From Kitasatospora azatica KCTC 9699 (GTDB lineage Bacteria; Actinomycetota; Actinomycetes; Streptomycetales; Streptomycetaceae): 64,000 nucleotides of DNA. The notes under the pieces are model-generated. The model made no database searches. It had not been told where the DNA came from and saw only the letters and a list, made by a program, of their open reading frames with translations. This document shows positions 50,960 to 59,614 of this stretch, piece after piece. Every line of letters starts with the position of its first letter. Within the stretch, counting starts at the first letter, position 1. Location: the NCBI RefSeq assembly GCF_000744785.1, contig NZ_JQMO01000002.1, forward strand, positions 1,550,001 to 1,614,000, given 5' to 3'. Position numbers and translations under genes: made by a program.

Positions 50960-52618
50960 GTGGACAGGGACAGGTACCGCGATGTGGCGGACCGGGCGCG
51001 GCTGGGGGACGAGAGTGCCCGGCAGGAACTGCTCGCCGGCCACCTCCCGCTGGTCTACAACATCGTCGGCCGGGCGCTGAACGGACATCCGGACACGGAT
51101 GACGTGGTGCAGGAGACCATGCTGCACGCGGTGAACGGGCTGCCCGGGCTGCGCGAGCCGGGTGCCTTCCGCAGCTGGCTGGTGGCGATCGCGATGAACC
51201 AGGTGCGTCACCGCCACCGGGCCCGCCAGGCCGACCGGAGCGCCCAGGCCAGCGGCCCGCTCGATCTCGACCAGGCCAGTGAACTGGCCGACCCGGCCGG
51301 TGACTTCGTCGGCCTGACGATCGTCCGCCTCGGCCTGTCCGGGCAGCGGCACGAGGTCGCCGAGGCGACCCGCTGGCTGGACGAGGCCGACCGCGAGGTG
51401 CTGGCCCTGTGGTGGCAGGAGGCGGCCGGCGAGCTGAGCCGCCCGGAGCTGGCTGCGGCGCTGGAGCTGAGCCCGCAGCACACCGCCGTGCGGGTGCAGC
51501 GGGTCAAGGAGCGCCTCGACGCGGCCCGCTCGCTGGTCCGGGCGCTGGCAGCCCGGCCGGGCTGCCCCGGGCTGGCCGAGCTGACGGCGGCTTGGGACGG
51601 CACGCCGGGAGCGCTGTGGCGCAAGCGGATCGCCCGGCACGTCCGCGACTGCGCGCCCTGCCAGGGGCAGGCGCGGGACCTGGTGCCGGCCGAGGGTCTG
51701 CTGGCGGGCCTGGCGCTGCTGCCGCTGCCCCGGCACCTCGCCACTCAGCCGGTGTCGGCGAGCCTGCCGACCGGCTCCCACGGCGCTGGTGGGCACCGGG
51801 CCGGCAACCGGTCGGGCACCCGGCCCGCCGGACGGCGCGCAGCGCGCCTTCGGGCCAGGACCCGCGGCCGACGTCGGCGTCTGGCGGTGGCCGCGCTCGC
51901 GGTGCTGGCCACCGTGGCGGCGGCGGGCCTGGTCTGGGACGGAGTGCGGCCCGCCGGGGACCCGGCGCCCCGGGCCGGCGGCGCGCCGACCACGCAGGCC
52001 GAGTCGATCTCGGAGGCCATCCCGGGCACGGCGGGTGTGCTGGTGGACGCGGTGGCGGGCGGCCTGCCCTCGGTCACGCCCGCGCCGGTGCCCAGTACCA
52101 CCCCGCCCTCGCCCTCGGCGCCGCCGAGCACCGCCGCCCCCACCCCCACTCCCACCCCCACTGCTGCCCCCACCCCCGCACCGACGCCGAGCCGCAGCTC
52201 GGCCGCCCCCCGCACGCCCACCAGCCCGAACGTGGCGGCCTATCAGCAGCAGGTGCTGGACCTGGTCAACTCGCAGCGGTCCCAGAACGGTTGCGGCCCG
52301 CTCAGCTCCAACGCCAAGCTGCAGCTGGCCGCCCAGCGGCAGTCCGACGACATGGCGGCCCGCCAGTTCTTCGACCACACCAACCCCGACGGCGCCGGCC
52401 CCCAGCAGCGGATCGACGCGGCGGGCTACCAGTGGAGCAGCTGGGGCGAGAACATCGCCCGCGGCCAGAGCGATCCGGCCTCGGTGATGGACAGTTGGAT
52501 GAACAGCCCCGGCCACCGGGCCAACATCCTCAACTGCGCCTTCAAGGAGATCGGCGTCGGCGTCCACCTGGGCCCCGGCGGCCCCTGGTGGACCCAGGAC
52601 TTCGGCTCCCCGTCCTGA
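50960..52618 (+). CDS. Membrane ECF sigma factor with zinc-binding motif and extracellular CAP domain
   Basis: 552 residues in one continuous frame. Sigma region 2 (~24-90, LPLVYNIVGRAL, DTDDVVQETMLHAV, FRSWLVAIAMNQ) and region 4 (~139-190, LSRPELAAALELSP) are followed by an anti-sigma-like zinc motif H227-x3-C231-x2-C234, one transmembrane helix (~308-329), a P/T/S-rich wall linker (~345-425) and a CAP/SCP domain (428-552, with DHTNPDG, GENIA, SPGHRANIL). Cytoplasmic sigma and outside CAP are thus tethered across the membrane. GTG 50960 follows GAGGAG. It has no separate anti-sigma gene; a single-polypeptide signalling device is inferred. Confidence 0.85.
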   Translation: MDRDRYRDVADRARLGDESARQELLAGHLPLVYNIVGRALNGHPDTDDVVQETMLHAVNGLPGLREPGAFRSWLVAIAMNQVRHRHRARQADRSAQASGPLDLDQASELADPAGDFVGLTIVRLGLSGQRHEVAEATRWLDEADREVLALWWQEAAGELSRPELAAALELSPQHTAVRVQRVKERLDAARSLVRALAARPGCPGLAELTAAWDGTPGALWRKRIARHVRDCAPCQGQARDLVPAEGLLAGLALLPLPRHLATQPVSASLPTGSHGAGGHRAGNRSGTRPAGRRAARLRARTRGRRRRLAVAALAVLATVAAAGLVWDGVRPAGDPAPRAGGAPTTQAESISEAIPGTAGVLVDAVAGGLPSVTPAPVPSTTPPSPSAPPSTAAPTPTPTPTAAPTPAPTPSRSSAAPRTPTSPNVAAYQQQVLDLVNSQRSQNGCGPLSSNAKLQLAAQRQSDDMAARQFFDHTNPDGAGPQQRIDAAGYQWSSWGENIARGQSDPASVMDSWMNSPGHRANILNCAFKEIGVGVHLGPGGPWWTQDFGSPS

Positions 52619-52625
52619 AAACGAG

Positions 52626-52663
52626 CGGTCCCGCTCACCGGGCAGGCCTGGTGAGCGGGACCG
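52626..52663. terminator. Bidirectional terminator
   Basis: Perfect 14-bp stem (52626-52639 / 52650-52663) with a ten-base loop, between the convergent ECF-CAP and small hypothetical genes. Confidence 0.85.
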
Positions 52664-52674
52664 TCGACGGACCG

Positions 52675-52980
52675 TCAGTGCACGTCCTCGCCCGGGGGCT
52701 CGGGTGTCTCGACCGGCAGCGCCGCCGCCTGCACCTCGGCCCGACCGAGCGCGAGGTGCGCGGCGCAGGCCACCACCACCCAGGCGAGACCGCCGCTGTG
52801 GGTGTAGGCATGGCCGGCGGTGTGCAGCTGCTGCTCGGTGCCGCAGTAGAGACAGGCGTTGGCGTGCAGCTGTTCGCCACTGACCAGCAACTGCTGGGCG
52901 GGCCCCTCGATCGGGTGGTAATCGATCGGAATCGGCGGCCGGGCGGCGGTGAGCTGGTGGGATGTCAGGTCCGAGGTCAT
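52675..52980 (-). CDS. Small hypothetical Cys-containing protein
   Basis: 101 residues. A CLYCG pair and His residues (LHTAGHAYTH, AAHLALG) could bind a metal. No family recognised beyond a vague likeness to small streptomycete zinc-ribbon proteins. An ATG at 52980 is followed by an ordinary high-GC codon pattern. It ends next to the terminator. Just upstream, CTCCAGGGT occurs twice (about 52988-53011), which might be a regulator site. Confidence 0.6.
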   Translation of the reverse strand: MTSDLTSHQLTAARPPIPIDYHPIEGPAQQLLVSGEQLHANACLYCGTEQQLHTAGHAYTHSGGLAWVVVACAAHLALGRAEVQAAALPVETPEPPGEDVH

Positions 52981-53205
52981 CGGGTCAGCTCCAGGGTGAG
53001 AACTCCAGGGTCCTGGGCGGATCCGGCTCCGGTCACCCTGTGTGGCCGCTCGACTCCGCCCATATGCTCAGACTGGCCCTGCCGCGCGGCGACCGCACCC
53101 CGGATGGTCAGATTGGCCACCCTTTTCGGCTGAACGCTCGTCATCCCCCGGCCATCGTGCGTTACCCCAGCCACTGCAGCAGCGGGTTCAGCGGCCACGC
53201 CTCCC

Positions 53206-53230
53206 AAATCATTCCAGGACAGAACGATTT
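53206..53230. promoter_or_regulatory. Inverted repeat before MarR gene
   Basis: AAATCATT (53206-53213) and AACGATTT (53223-53230), 7 of 8 paired, 22 bases before the ATG. AT-rich arms in this GC-rich sequence suggest a MarR autoregulatory operator. Confidence 0.45.
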
Positions 53231-53251
53231 CCAGATGCTACCGTTCCTCCC

Positions 53252-53692
53252 ATGAATGACGTCACCCCCTTGCCGGCCACCACGACCTTCCGGCTCGGCG
53301 CCCTCGGCAGCATCGTCACCGCCCGGTTCACCGAGCGGATCGGGGCGCTGGGCCTCAAGCCGAAGGACGTCGGCCTGCTCACCCTGCTGCACGACGACGG
53401 CCCGGTCTCCCAGCTGGAGGCCGCCCGCGGCATGGGCGTGGCCCCCAGCCTGATGGTCACCGTCGCCGACCGGCTTGAGGCGCTCGGCGCACTGCGGCGG
53501 CTGCGCGACCCGGGCGACCGGCGCCGCCAGCACCTGGTGCTGACCGAGCAGGGTCGGGCGCTGCTGGCCCGCTGCGCCACCACCGCTCAGGAACTGGACG
53601 CCGAGCTCACCGCGGGCCTGGACGAGCGGGACCGCGCGGCCCTCAACCACGCACTCGGCCGACTCGCCGCCGCCAACGGCCTGCCGCACTGA
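53252..53692 (+). CDS. MarR-family regulator
   Basis: 146 residues. Winged helix at ~40-105: LLTLLHDDGPVSQLEAARGMGVAPSLMVTVADRLEALG then the wing RRLRDPGDRRRQHLVLTEQG, a MarR signature (D-x-R-x-R). The flanking helices form the dimer interface. The ATG at 53252 lies soon after the inverted repeat. The stop codon sits in a tandem repeat. Its target is unknown; the S9 peptidase gene 100 bases downstream is on the same strand. Confidence 0.9.
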   Translation: MNDVTPLPATTTFRLGALGSIVTARFTERIGALGLKPKDVGLLTLLHDDGPVSQLEAARGMGVAPSLMVTVADRLEALGALRRLRDPGDRRRQHLVLTEQGRALLARCATTAQELDAELTAGLDERDRAALNHALGRLAAANGLPH

Positions 53693-53750
53693 AACGGCTG
53701 CATTGAAACGGCTGCATTGAAACTGCCGTGCTGAAGCTGCCGCACTGAAA
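53682..53750. repeat. Tandem repeat, 14 bp units, across a stop codon
   Basis: GGCTGCATTGAAAC occurs twice exactly (53696-53723), flanked by diverged copies (CTGCCGCACTGAAAC, TGCCGTGCTGAAG, CTGCCGCACTGAAAA). The MarR TGA lies in the first copy, and each unit carries a further TGA. Confidence 0.88.
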
Positions 53751-53792
53751 AATCGGGCCCCCTGGCACCACAGCAGGTGACAGAGTGTCAGG

Positions 53793-55862
53793 ATGCCGAC
53801 CACCTCGCTGCCCGCTCAGCTCATCCGCACCCGTCGTTTCACGCTCGGCGTCCCGGGCCGGTTCACCCTTCGCCCGGACGGCGCCACCGTCCTCTTCCTG
53901 CGCAGCCGGGCCGGCGACGACCCGGTCGGCTGCCTCTGGTCGCTCGACCTGGACACTGCGGCCGAACGCCTGCTGGTGGACCCGGTCGAGCTGCTCGGCG
54001 GCGCGACCGAGCGGCTCTCCGAGGAGGAGCGGACCCGGCGCGAGCGGACCCGCCAGCAGGGCGGCGGCATCGTCGGGTACGCCACCGACGCCACCGCCGC
54101 GCTGGCCGCCTTCGCCCTCTCCGGCAGCCTGTGGACGGTCGACACCGTGACCGGCGCGGCCCGCCGGCTGCCCGCCGAGGGCCCGGTGGTGGACCCGCGC
54201 CCGGACCCGACCGGCCGCCGGATCGCCTACCTGAGCGGCGCCGCGCTGCGGGTGATCGAGGCGGACGGGACCGGCGACCGGGCGGTGGCCGTCCCGGACG
54301 GGCCGGAGGTCTCGTTCGGGCGCCCCGAGCACGTGGCCGCCGAGTCGATGGGCCGAACCCGCGGCTACTGGTGGTCCCCCGACGGCGAACGCCTGCTGGT
54401 CGCCCGGGTGGACGAGTCCCAGGTCCCCGTCTGGTACATCGCCGACCCGGCCCAACCGGCCCGTCGCCCCCGCTCGGTCCGCTACCCGACCGTCGGCAGC
54501 CCCAACGCCGAGGTCACCCTCTGGCTGACCGACCTGGACGGCACCCGCACCGAGGTCCGCTGGGACCGGGCCGCATTCGAGTACCTGACCGAGGCCGGCT
54601 GGGACGCGCACGGCCCGTTCGCCGCCGTGCAGACCCGCGACCAGCGCACCGTACGCCTGCTCGCCGTGGACCCCGGCGACGGCGCCACCAGCACCCTGCA
54701 CGAGCAGCACGACGAGCACTGGGTGCAGCTGCTCCCCGGCCTGCCCGCCCGCACCGCCGCCGGCGCCCTGCTCGGCTTCGCCGACGAGGGCGCGACCAGG
54801 CAGCTGACCGTCGACGGAAAGCCGGTCACCGAGCCCGGCCTGCAGCTGTTCGAGGTGCTCGACGTGGACGGCGAGGAGGTGCTCTTCGCCGCCTCCGCCG
54901 AGCCGACCGAGGCGCATCTGTGGAGCTACCACCCCGAGCGCGGCATCCGGCGCCTGACCGAGCAGCCCGGGCAGCACACCGGCGCACTGCGGGCCGGCAC
55001 GCTGGTGCACACCGCCCGCTCGCTGGACTTCCCCGGCAGCCGGACCACCGTGCGACGCCCCGACGGGCCGGCCGTCCCGATCACCTCGAAGGCCGAGACC
55101 CCGGCGCTCGCACTGCGCGTCGAACTGTCCGCCGTCGGGCCCCGCGAGCTGCGCACCCAGCTCTTCCTGCCGTCCTGGCACCGGCCGGGCGACCAGCCGC
55201 TGCCGGTGCTGCTCGATCCGTACGCGGGCCCGGCCATGCAGAAGGTGGTCCATGCGCAGAGTGGGCTGACCCAGGTGTCGCAGTGGTTCGCCGAGCAGGG
55301 CTTCGCGGTGCTGGTGGTGGACGGCGCCGGCACGCCGGGGCGCGGCCCGCTCTGGGAGCGCGAGGTGGCCGGCTCGATCCTCGACCCGGTGCTGGACGAC
55401 CAGGTGGCCGCCCTGTACGAGACCGCCGAGCGCCGCCCCGAGCTGGACCTCGGCCGGGTGGCGATGCGCGGCTGGTCGTACAGCGGCACCCTGGCGGCCG
55501 CCGCCGTCCTGCGACGACCGGAGGTCTTCCACGCCGCCGTGGCCGGCGCCCCCGTCACCGACCAGCGCCTGTACGACACCCACTGGCGCGAGCGCTTCCT
55601 CGGCCTTCCCGAGGAGCACCCCGACCGCTACGACTCCTGCTCACTGCTGCTGGACGCGCCGAAGCTGCGCCGACCGCTGCTGCTGATACACGGGCTGGCC
55701 GACGACAACGTCTTCCCGGCCCACACGCTGCGGCTGTCCAGCGCGCTGCTGGCGGCCGGGAAGGCGCACGAGGTGCTGCCGCTCAGCGCGACCACGCACG
55801 CCGCCAACAACTCCCAGCTGCTGGGCCACCAGCTGGCCTTCCTGCGGCGCAGCCTCGGCTGA
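53793..55862 (+). CDS. S9 prolyl oligopeptidase/DPP IV-type peptidase
   Basis: 689 residues. A beta-propeller-like N-terminal part (~1-440) is followed by an alpha/beta hydrolase (~450-689) with Ser562 in RGWSYSG (usual GWSYGG), Asp637 in HGLADDNVF and His669 in TTHAANN. Such enzymes remove N-terminal dipeptides or cut prolyl bonds. No signal peptide, so cytoplasmic. CAGAGT, six bases before the ATG, and no Shine-Dalgarno suggest a leaderless start. DPP IV-type (S9B) is favoured over S9A, but this depends on weak cues. Confidence 0.9.
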   Translation: MPTTSLPAQLIRTRRFTLGVPGRFTLRPDGATVLFLRSRAGDDPVGCLWSLDLDTAAERLLVDPVELLGGATERLSEEERTRRERTRQQGGGIVGYATDATAALAAFALSGSLWTVDTVTGAARRLPAEGPVVDPRPDPTGRRIAYLSGAALRVIEADGTGDRAVAVPDGPEVSFGRPEHVAAESMGRTRGYWWSPDGERLLVARVDESQVPVWYIADPAQPARRPRSVRYPTVGSPNAEVTLWLTDLDGTRTEVRWDRAAFEYLTEAGWDAHGPFAAVQTRDQRTVRLLAVDPGDGATSTLHEQHDEHWVQLLPGLPARTAAGALLGFADEGATRQLTVDGKPVTEPGLQLFEVLDVDGEEVLFAASAEPTEAHLWSYHPERGIRRLTEQPGQHTGALRAGTLVHTARSLDFPGSRTTVRRPDGPAVPITSKAETPALALRVELSAVGPRELRTQLFLPSWHRPGDQPLPVLLDPYAGPAMQKVVHAQSGLTQVSQWFAEQGFAVLVVDGAGTPGRGPLWEREVAGSILDPVLDDQVAALYETAERRPELDLGRVAMRGWSYSGTLAAAAVLRRPEVFHAAVAGAPVTDQRLYDTHWRERFLGLPEEHPDRYDSCSLLLDAPKLRRPLLLIHGLADDNVFPAHTLRLSSALLAAGKAHEVLPLSATTHAANNSQLLGHQLAFLRRSLG

Positions 55863-55882
55863 GCGCCGACCGGCCCCGGGGC

Positions 55883-56233
55883 TCAGGGCTGGACGTCGCT
55901 GCGGCCGCAGACCCAGGCGAGCGCGTCGTGCACACCGCGGGCGTAGTCGCGCAGTTCGGCGTCCATCCGCAGGTCCAGATGGCGGACCTGGGCGGCCTGC
56001 TGCTCGGCGCCGAGCTGCGCCGGGCAGGGGCCCTCGGGGCCGCTGGCGACGCTGGCGGTCACCGGGGCGAGCCGGCTGCGGCCGAGCGCCCAGCGGTAGC
56101 CGTCCAGCGCGCCGTGGTGCGCGTGCGAGGGCTCGAACGGGGTGTCGCCGATGTACTCGAGGCGCGCGAGCGCCTCCTCAACCTGCTCCCGGGAACGTGC
56201 CCCGACCCGGGACGTCACTTCGTGGCTGGTCAT
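55883..56233 (-). CDS. Hypothetical protein
   Basis: 116 residues. No family recognised. Central His cluster SHAHHG, then YRWALGRSRLAPV and the helical C-terminal DAELRDYARGVHDALAWVCGR. The ATG at 56233 lies 50 bases before a purine-rich stretch. Codon pattern (G/C third positions) is normal for a real gene. It is convergent with the S9 peptidase. Confidence 0.6.
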   Translation of the reverse strand: MTSHEVTSRVGARSREQVEEALARLEYIGDTPFEPSHAHHGALDGYRWALGRSRLAPVTASVASGPEGPCPAQLGAEQQAAQVRHLDLRMDAELRDYARGVHDALAWVCGRSDVQP

Positions 56234-56424
56234 GACCGCAGACTAAGCACGGCCGGGCGGGCGGGCGCGCCCGGACGGCCAAGGGGGCGAACCGCGATCC
56301 GGAGTTCCGGCACGGCCATTTGTGGCTACTCGCCGGTCCCAGGTGCGCGGGCGGGCATGTCGGCTCCACACTCGTGAGTGCAGGGCCATCCGGCCGACCG
56401 CGCCCCGACCAACGGAGGCTTCCC

Positions 56425-56613
56425 ATGTCCGAGCCCATCGACAGCGAGTCGCCCACTCCCGACCACCTGCTGCACACCGGAGCCGAGCACCCGGTCGACC
56501 CGGAGGACCTGGTGATGGCCTCCGGACGGGACCTCACTCCGGAGCGCGTCGAGAGGGCGCGCCAGGCGCTGGCGCGGGACGGCGCCGCTGCCGTGGAGCG
56601 TGTGCTCCCCTGA
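56425..56613 (+). CDS. Small acidic hypothetical protein
   Basis: 62 residues, MSEPIDSESPTPDHLLHTGA and ending ARDGAAAVERVLP; a helix GRDLTPERVERARQALA is likely. It has a clear Shine-Dalgarno (GGAGG) eight bases before the ATG, stronger than many neighbours. I believe similar small proteins are common in streptomycetes, but I cannot name a family. Confidence 0.65.
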   Translation: MSEPIDSESPTPDHLLHTGAEHPVDPEDLVMASGRDLTPERVERARQALARDGAAAVERVLP

Positions 56614-56637
56614 CCACCTCCCCCACCGCCGCCCAGG

Positions 56638-56672
56638 GCGCCGCCGTTCGGCCCATCTCGGAACGGCGGCGC
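56638..56672. terminator. Intrinsic terminator
   Basis: 12-bp perfect stem (56638-56649 / 56661-56672) with an 11-base loop, between convergent small gene and DedA gene. Confidence 0.8.
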
Positions 56673-56707
56673 TTCGCTCCGGGCGGCGCTCCGCGCTGAC
56701 GGACAGC

Positions 56708-57352
56708 TCACTCGGAGCCGCGGCGCTTTCGCAGCACCCAGCGGACCAGTAGCGCGAGGACCAGGGCGACGACGGCCAGCAGCAGGTAGAGCTGGAAGCG
56801 CAGCGCCTGCCGGTAGACCTGGTCGATGTTGCTCCCCGCCAGGTACCCGACCGCGCTCCAGACGCCCACCCAAGCGACCGCGCCCAGGATGTTCCAGAGC
56901 AGGAAGCGGCGGAAGGGCATCTCGGTGGTGCCGGCGATGACCCCGTTGGTCTGCCGCAGCACGTCGATGAACCGGGCGCCCAGCACCACCTTGCCGCCGT
57001 TGCGGGTGAAGAACTCCTCGGACTTGTGCAGCCGGGCGCCGGTCAGACCGACGTAGCGGCCGAAGCGGTGCACCAGGGCCCGTCCGCCGGAGCGGCCGAG
57101 CAGGTAGCCGAGGCAGTCGCCGAGCACCGCGGCGAACAGCGCGATCGCGACCACGCCGGCCAGCGAGAGCTTGCCGGCGCCGGCGTAGACGGCGGCCAGG
57201 ATCAGCACGGTCTGCCCGGGGACCGGGATCGCGGCGTTGTCCAGCAGCACCAGCAGGCCGACCGCCAGGTAGCCGTAGTGCTGGAGGAAGGGCGCGAGCG
57301 CGGCCAGCGGCCCCGGGAGCTCGGGAGCCGGCGGGGTCGTACCGGGGGTCAT
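56708..57352 (-). CDS. DedA/SNARE-associated family membrane protein
   Basis: 214 residues, about five hydrophobic helices. The DedA core ENAGIPVP-equivalent reads LLDNAAIPVPGQTVLILAA (~30-48) and FIDVLRQTNGVIAGTTEMPFRRFLLWN (~130-156), with the Arg-Gly region of the re-entrant loop. DedA members flip undecaprenyl phosphate or other lipids and maintain envelope polarity. The ATG at 57352 after GAGGTG is preferred to one ten codons upstream. Divergent from the PBP gene. Confidence 0.9.
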   Translation of the reverse strand: MTPGTTPPAPELPGPLAALAPFLQHYGYLAVGLLVLLDNAAIPVPGQTVLILAAVYAGAGKLSLAGVVAIALFAAVLGDCLGYLLGRSGGRALVHRFGRYVGLTGARLHKSEEFFTRNGGKVVLGARFIDVLRQTNGVIAGTTEMPFRRFLLWNILGAVAWVGVWSAVGYLAGSNIDQVYRQALRFQLYLLLAVVALVLALLVRWVLRKRRGSE

Positions 57353-57445
57353 CGGCGGCACCTCGAAGATCCGTAGACGCACATTGTCGCAGGCTTGTGA
57401 CAGAGGACGCCCACCTTTTGGTCCGATTTACTCATCTTTCGTGCC

Positions 57446-57451
57446 TAGAGT
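57446..57451 (+). promoter_or_regulatory. -10 element of a leaderless promoter
   Basis: TAGAGT lies seven bases before the ATG at 57459, with no Shine-Dalgarno; same geometry as at 9936. Confidence 0.6.
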
Positions 57452-57458
57452 TTTCGGC

Positions 57459-59504
57459 ATGACTTCGTCGCAGATGGGCAAGTTTGTCCGGAACAGCAAG
57501 CTCACCGCCAGGTTCCTGGGCGTCAGCGCGGCGGCCGGCGTCCTGACCGCGGGTGTCGCGGTCCCCGCCGTCGGCGGGCTCGGACTGACGGCCAAGAGCG
57601 CGGTCGAGGACTTCCAGAACCTGCCCGACGACTTCACCACGCCCCCGCTCTCGCAGGCGTCCACCATCTACGACGACGCCGGCGGCGTGATCGCCACCGT
57701 CTACGACCGGGACCGCACGGTGGTGGCGAGCGACCAGATATCCCCGCTGATCAAGTCGGCCCTGGTCGACATCGAGGACAACCGCTTCTACGACCACGGC
57801 GCGATCGACGCCAAGGGCGTGCTCCGGGCGATCAGCAACAACGCCTCGGGCGCCGGCACCCAGGGCGCCTCCACACTCACCCAGCAGTACGTGAAGAACG
57901 TCTTCGTGGAGGAGGCGGGCGACGACCCCGCCGCGGTGCAGGCGGCCCAGGCGCAGACGGTCGGGCGCAAGCTCAAGGAGATGAAGTACGCGATCAAGGT
58001 CGAGGAGACCCTGACCAAGGACCAGATCCTGACCAACTACCTGAACATCACCTTCTTCGGCGAGCAGGCGTACGGGATCGAGGCCGCCTCGCAGCGGTAC
58101 TTCAGCAGCTCCGCGAAGGACCTCAGCCTGCCGCAGGCCGCGCTGCTGGCCGGCCTGGTGCAGTCGCCCAGCGGCTACGACCCGGTGGCCAACCCGAAGG
58201 CGGCCAAGGAGCGCCGGGACACCGTCCTGAAGAAGATGGCGGAGTACGGCACGATCTCCCAGGCGCAGGCCGACGAGGCGATCAACAGCCCGGTCACGCT
58301 CAATGTCAGCCGCCCGCAGCAGGGCTGCATCACCGCCCAGCAGGGCGCGGGCTTCTTCTGCGACTACGTGAAGAACCAGGTGCTCGCCGACCCGGCCTTC
58401 GGCTCCAGCGCGCAGGCCCGCCAGGCGCTGTGGAAGCGCGGCGGGCTGCAGATCCACACCACCCTGGACCCCAAGGCGCAGGCCGCCCTGCAGACCTCGG
58501 TGACCAGCCACGTCTACGCCTCCGACAAGGCGGCCACCGCGATGACCGTGGTGCAGCCCGGCACCGGGAAGATCGTGGCGATGGGCCAGAGCCGGCCGTA
58601 CGGCTTCAACGCCAACCAGACCCAGATCAACTACAACGTCGAGAAGTCGATGGGCGGCGGGATCGGCTTCCCGACCGGCTCGACCTTCAAGCCGATCGTG
58701 GCGGCGGCGGCACTGGAGGGCGGCATCACGCCCTCGCAGTCCTACGCCTCGCCGTACAGCATGCAGTGGCCGGCGATGACCGACTGCTCCGGCGGGAAGT
58801 ACAAGGCGGGCGGCGAGGTGCACAACGACAGCAGGTCGCTGGTGGGGCCGTTCAGCATGGCGCCCGCGATGGCGCAGTCGGTCAACACCTACTTCGCCGC
58901 CCTCGAGGCGGACACCGGACTGTGCAGCGTGGCGCAGATGACCAACAAGCTGGGCATCAACCAGCAGGCCGGCGGCGACAAGCTGGCCGTGACGCCGGCC
59001 ATGGCACTGGGCACCAACGCCCTCACCCCACTGGAGATGGCCAACGTCTACGCGACCTTCGCCGCGCACGGCACCTACTGCACGCCGACGGCGATCGACA
59101 GCGTGACCGGCCCGGACGGCAAGCCGATCAACGTCCCGCAGGGCAAGTGCACCCAGGCGATGTCCTCCGACACGGCGGACGCCGTGACCACCATGCTCAA
59201 GGGCGTGGTGCAGGACGGCACCGGCAGCCCGGCCGGCCTCACCGACCGGGACAGCGCGGGCAAGACCGGTACCACCAACGACAGCAAGCAGGTCTGGTTC
59301 GTCGGCTACACGCCCGAGCTGGCCGGCGCCACCGTGGTGACCGACACCGACAGCCCGAAGCCGCTGGACGGCCAGAGCATCGGCGGCAAGGTGGTGGACC
59401 AGGCCTTCGGTGGCACGCTGGCCGGGCCGATCTGGCGGGACTCGATGGCCGGGGCGCTCAAGGGGACCACGCCGACGGCGCTGACCACGGTGCCGCTGCA
59501 GTAG
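57459..59504 (+). CDS. Class A penicillin-binding protein (transglycosylase-transpeptidase)
   Basis: Bifunctional cell-wall polymerase, 681 residues. One N-terminal membrane segment (~17-37). The GT51 transglycosylase has Glu106 in VDIEDNRFYDHGAID and further TLTQQYVKN and FFGEQAYGIEAASQ elements. The transpeptidase carries the acyl-ester Ser408 in STFK, SVN at 474-476 and KTG at 602-604. No PASTA domain. The stop is followed by CAGTAGCCGCAGTAGCC, a short duplication across the stop. It polymerises lipid II outside the membrane. Divergent from DedA. Confidence 0.95.
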   Translation: MTSSQMGKFVRNSKLTARFLGVSAAAGVLTAGVAVPAVGGLGLTAKSAVEDFQNLPDDFTTPPLSQASTIYDDAGGVIATVYDRDRTVVASDQISPLIKSALVDIEDNRFYDHGAIDAKGVLRAISNNASGAGTQGASTLTQQYVKNVFVEEAGDDPAAVQAAQAQTVGRKLKEMKYAIKVEETLTKDQILTNYLNITFFGEQAYGIEAASQRYFSSSAKDLSLPQAALLAGLVQSPSGYDPVANPKAAKERRDTVLKKMAEYGTISQAQADEAINSPVTLNVSRPQQGCITAQQGAGFFCDYVKNQVLADPAFGSSAQARQALWKRGGLQIHTTLDPKAQAALQTSVTSHVYASDKAATAMTVVQPGTGKIVAMGQSRPYGFNANQTQINYNVEKSMGGGIGFPTGSTFKPIVAAAALEGGITPSQSYASPYSMQWPAMTDCSGGKYKAGGEVHNDSRSLVGPFSMAPAMAQSVNTYFAALEADTGLCSVAQMTNKLGINQQAGGDKLAVTPAMALGTNALTPLEMANVYATFAAHGTYCTPTAIDSVTGPDGKPINVPQGKCTQAMSSDTADAVTTMLKGVVQDGTGSPAGLTDRDSAGKTGTTNDSKQVWFVGYTPELAGATVVTDTDSPKPLDGQSIGGKVVDQAFGGTLAGPIWRDSMAGALKGTTPTALTTVPLQ

Positions 59505-59545
59505 CCGCAGTAGCCGATCGGGGGCGCCGGCTCGTCTGCTGGCGC

Positions 59546-59579
59546 GTCGGCTGGTGTCGGCTGGCATGTCGGCTGGCGT
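59546..59579. repeat. Tandem repeat, ~12 bp x 3, after the PBP gene
   Basis: GTCGGCTGGT, GTCGGCTGGCAT, GTCGGCTGGCGT; 41 bases past the PBP stop and just before the promoter region of the next gene. Confidence 0.85.
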
Positions 59580-59614
59580 GTCGTTTGACAGGGCGTCAGC
59601 GAGTGATCCAGGAT

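Noticed and set aside
50860..50960. ECF-type (GGAAC...CGTT) autoregulatory promoter of the sigma-CAP gene
   Set aside because: GGAACC is present but no matching -10 lies at 15-17 bases.
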